A DNA stretch of 64,000 nt from Galaxea fascicularis (taxonomy: Eukaryota > Cnidaria > Anthozoa > Scleractinia > Euphylliidae): positions 27,371,354-27,435,353 of the forward strand of contig OX419342.1 of NCBI GenBank assembly GCA_948470475.1, written 5' to 3'. Shown piece after piece: positions 61,005-64,000 of the stretch. Both the position numbers and the translations under genes were made by a program. The notes beneath the pieces are model-generated. The model was given only the letters and a program-made list of their open reading frames with translations, searched no databases and was not told the DNA's origin. Position 1 is the first letter of the stretch. Every line of letters starts with the position of its first letter.

Positions 61005-62744
61005 CAATGACATCAAAAAATTAGCTGTTTTGTAACTGCCTCGCTTTCTTCTTTAGCCTGATATAACTTTAAGGAGATTTTCCAGTCAGGGGAAGGTTGG
61101 CAGGTCGCTAAGATAATTTGTCCCCAACGTTTTGAATGTCACTGAATTGATTTAGCATCTCACATTAATGTAGTTGATCCTTAAATCGATATAAAACTGA
61201 ATATACCAGTAAAAAGGATCGAGGACGATTTGCCACTGAGGGTAAGGAGGGAAGGTGCCTCGAACATTTCTCATACGTTTGAATTTTTTTCCTGAATTTG
61301 TAAAGGCTCTGGGGTGGTCACTACATCAAACCGCCAAAGCAACCTTTGGGGGGAAGGGGGGAGGGCGCTTAAAAATAATTATTCTTAACGTTAGAATCGT
61401 TTTGATTTTTTTTTCATAGAAATAGAAAATCGATTGGATGATCCAAAACAAATTGAAGTTGAACTGAATCATTATTGTTACCAAAAGTAGAAAACAGATA
61501 ACAAACTTGAATAAAAATATTTGAATTGTTATCTAAGAACAAAGTAGATAACAATATGAATATTGCTGATCCATATATGGCTTATAAGCAATGGTGTAAC
61601 CTCCGTATGTTTTGCAGTAGATGAATTAATTGTCAAACGCTGCTTTTACGGAGAAACGGGATCACTGTCTACGGACAAATCTTGCCAGTGTACGAACGAC
61701 CGATCTTTTCCGATGGAATTCGGCGATCGCAGTCGATAACAATCGTACACTAATCGTAAACTCTTGACCAAAAGGTATATCGTTCTATTTCCCGGACACT
61801 TCACCTCTCGCTCGATCACTATTTTCCGTTATTCTTCGGAACATGAAAATCAAGTTCCGATATTCCATTCCAATGAATCACTTGTAGTCGAACTACTATA
61901 ACTTTTTTGTGGCCGGAGTTGTCTCGTTTTCTGGAAGTCGACAAAGCGCATATCCGCTTACTTCACATTTCTTTGTTTAGTGAGCTGCTGAAGAGTTTCA
62001 CTTTCGCAACAAGTCCTCTCAAAATATACAAAGAAAAAAAGTTTTCGGAAATGGTTACAGCTACAAGCTAGGGAAAAACTAAGGTTTAACTTTCAAGATT
62101 AAAGTAATACCTTGCTTTCTTGTGAGCTTATTGTATTATCGGGACAAGATGGACGAAAACCTTCGAAAAACATTTATTTTTTATAAAACGTTTACCGGTA
62201 GAGAACAGTAAATTACTATGATGGGAAGCTTTCGGATTTGGTATTTGTATGAATTGGTTTGCTGGGTGCGGGAAAGTTAATTTTATTCTCAAAACTGAGA
62301 AAAATTTCTGAATAAATTGTTCATGCATTGGTAATTGTGGAATTTAGGTTGATGTTTACCTGGAATATTCCTATATTCCTCTCTTAAGGTTAGAACATTT
62401 TCATAACTGTATAATGGAAATTTCGGTAAAAGGACCAATTCATCGTCAAGAAAATGCAACGCCTAATTCGATTACGACGGAAACTGAATGGACGACACTT
62501 TACTGCTAAGTTGCAGGCCGAAATGAAAAACACACCTGGAAATAGCGATTCTCAAACCAAAGGAACAAGTACATTTATTTAAGACGGCTGAAGATTCTTT
62601 AAAAGTACACGAATTCTTTCTATTGATTGTTCCTTTCATCACTTTCAAAGGTTTATTTTAACATGGCACTATAGGATTATAGGATTATCACGTGTTAGGT
62701 GTCCCATTATCGATCTAGATTCAATTCAGGCGTTTTCTTGACAC
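61005..62744. other. Intergenic, nothing recognised
   Basis: AT-rich with short frames only. A G-run lies near 61350. No gene, tRNA or clear inverted repeat was found by eye. Confidence 0.4.
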
Positions 62745-63085
62745 CAATTTATAAGGTCACGGATCTAACTCTTGTCCGGACCACTAACCACGGTCTTGGG
62801 TAAGGTCATGCTAGCTATGCTCGACATCTGCCTCAGTTAGATGATCGCGTTATTGGGCAGTGACGTTTAAGCGGTTGGCCTTGTCGCCCTCATCTCCATA
62901 CGTAAAACTGGTGGGGGACATAGAAGAACCCACAACCTGATCGAAGAGAAGGGGACGTAGTACCCGGTGCTGTGGTTGCACTCCCACACATCACTGTTGG
63001 GTGGAGGCCGGGTGATGGGCTGACCACCTGTCCCTAAGAGTCTTTGCTGGGTCACAGAAACATCCTTGGAAACTTCTTAGGAGGC
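62745..63085 (+). mobile_element. tRNA-headed SINE, family X copy 2 (head decayed)
   Basis: Matches the minus-strand element at 59370-59848 block by block: GGTCATGCTAGCTATGCTCG, ACATCTGCCTCAGTTAGATG, ATCGCGTTATTGGGCAG, GAAGAACCCACAACC, GACCACCTGTCCCTAAG and GCTGGGTCACAGAAAC. The tRNA-like A box is not clear here. Confidence 0.7.
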
Positions 63086-64000
63086 CTTATGTGCCACTTG
63101 GCATGGAAAGGATTATACGAACATTCTAGTAAATTACTTAAATTTTTTCATAAAAGCAAACACAACGAGAAGAGCCTCATTTTGATCATTTACTTTGACC
63201 TTAAATAATCTAAAGAGAATTTCAGTTTGGACTTCATTAGTTTTTCCACTCTGATGCACCCCACCTATGCTAATGCTGGTTTATTTGTTTTAGTCACAGA
63301 ACCGAGATGATGGACCAAGTGGCAGATAAAGCAAGCAAGGATAACGTTTGGTAAAACATCTAACTTTGGCAAGGTACGATTTCTTTATTGCCGGTCAGAC
63401 TTCAACTTTTTTTCCTTTTCACCTGCCTGTCAGAACAATTCTTGCAAAAGCGTTGCTTTTCTTTGCAAGAACAACACTTTGAAATTTGGTCAGTAACGTA
63501 GCCGGTCCGATGCAGGAAAGTTTTTAAAATGTTTGTAAAAAAATTTACATATACTGGTACCCTCACAAATATTCATGGAATAAATCATGCTGCTTTACAA
63601 TACAGAATTTGAAAAAATTCGTCCTAGACCAAAATACCTCCGAGACGTATCAAAACAAAATAAAATCGTTTAGTTGTTTTCGCAAAACGTTTCAATTTTG
63701 AGTTAATCTTGCACTCTGACGTTCCGGCAGCCATTTGAAACTTTAATTTAAGCCGCTTAAGCTTGGTAATTTCTTGACAAACCAACCAAGAGTAAACTGC
63801 AGAACTACAAAATGCGTTCTTTCACTTTCCGGCACTGATAACTTAATTTTTGTATTGCTTAAATTCGATAGTGTCGCTTTTGTTTGAGCTGGTTTTCTGA
63901 AACTTTCGAAGAGATTTAAAAAGTCCACGTTTAGGGACCAAACTTGGCGAAAAAGAAATTTTACCTCTTCGCATGACGTTAGTACATTGTCTCTAAACAA
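63086..64000. other. Right edge, one possible initiator exon only
   Basis: A splice-acceptor-like TTTGTTTTAG at 63284-63293 is followed by tandem ATGs (63307 and 63310), 13-14 open codons (MMDQVADKASK...) and a donor TG|GTAAAA at 63350. It could be the first coding exon of a gene running off the window. The minus-strand open frame at 63743-64000 shows no recognisable family. Confidence 0.2.

Noticed and set aside
63743..64000. Minus-strand 85-codon frame at the right edge as a gene
   Set aside because: No recognised domain, no clear splice sites and truncated by the window; it could not be supported.

Overview
The window is eukaryotic nuclear DNA from an animal, most likely an anthozoan cnidarian such as a stony coral. 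Genes are split by GT-AG introns, coding density is low, base composition is AT-rich, and the intergenic and intronic DNA is full of short inverted-repeat elements, tRNA-headed SINEs and microsatellites. The species call is inference: it rests on gene content, on a secreted thrombospondin-repeat protein, and on repeat families that look like those of corals. It is not an alignment result. All exon models were built by hand from splice signals, reading-phase continuity and recalled family sequences.

Layout from left to right. A terminal-inverted-repeat element (238-797) precedes RIOX1/NO66, a JmjC ribosomal oxygenase (1038-10256, minus, 15 exons), whose introns carry several repeats and a nested transposon with a RecQ-helicase scrap. 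An intronless DHHC palmitoyltransferase (10444-11340, plus) is divergent from it. Next are an MCFD2-like EF-hand gene (12404-13978, minus), cardiolipin synthase CRLS1 (15213-18721, minus) and the divergent complex I assembly factor NDUFAF1 (19001-20493, plus). An intronless BTB/POZ gene (22937-24067, minus) is divergent from a second MCFD2-like gene (24476-27078, plus). A secreted protein with three Cys-rich repeats and three TSP1 repeats lies at 30359-32652 (plus). Cobalamin-dependent methionine synthase MTR fills 34492-52266 (minus, 35 exons, 1265 residues). It is divergent from intronless SAYSD1 (52718-53137, plus). A small transcobalamin-C-terminal-like (DUF4430) gene is at 54684-55028 (minus). 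The last 9 kb is repeat territory: a 10-bp minisatellite, two copies of one SINE family, and a retroelement fragment.

Four head-to-head pairs with start codons only 0.2-0.45 kb apart (RIOX1/ZDHHC, CRLS1/NDUFAF1, BTB/MCFD2-like, MTR/SAYSD1) suggest compact shared promoters. CRLS1 and NDUFAF1 both act at the mitochondrial inner membrane, so that pairing makes functional sense. MTR and the transcobalamin-like gene share a vitamin B12 theme. I saw no CRISPR array, operon or clearly novel multi-gene system. The most unusual coding item is the triplicated Cys-rich module fused to TSP1 repeats. The most unusual non-coding items are the nested element in the RIOX1 intron and a MULE-like hairpin with an exact 9-bp target duplication.
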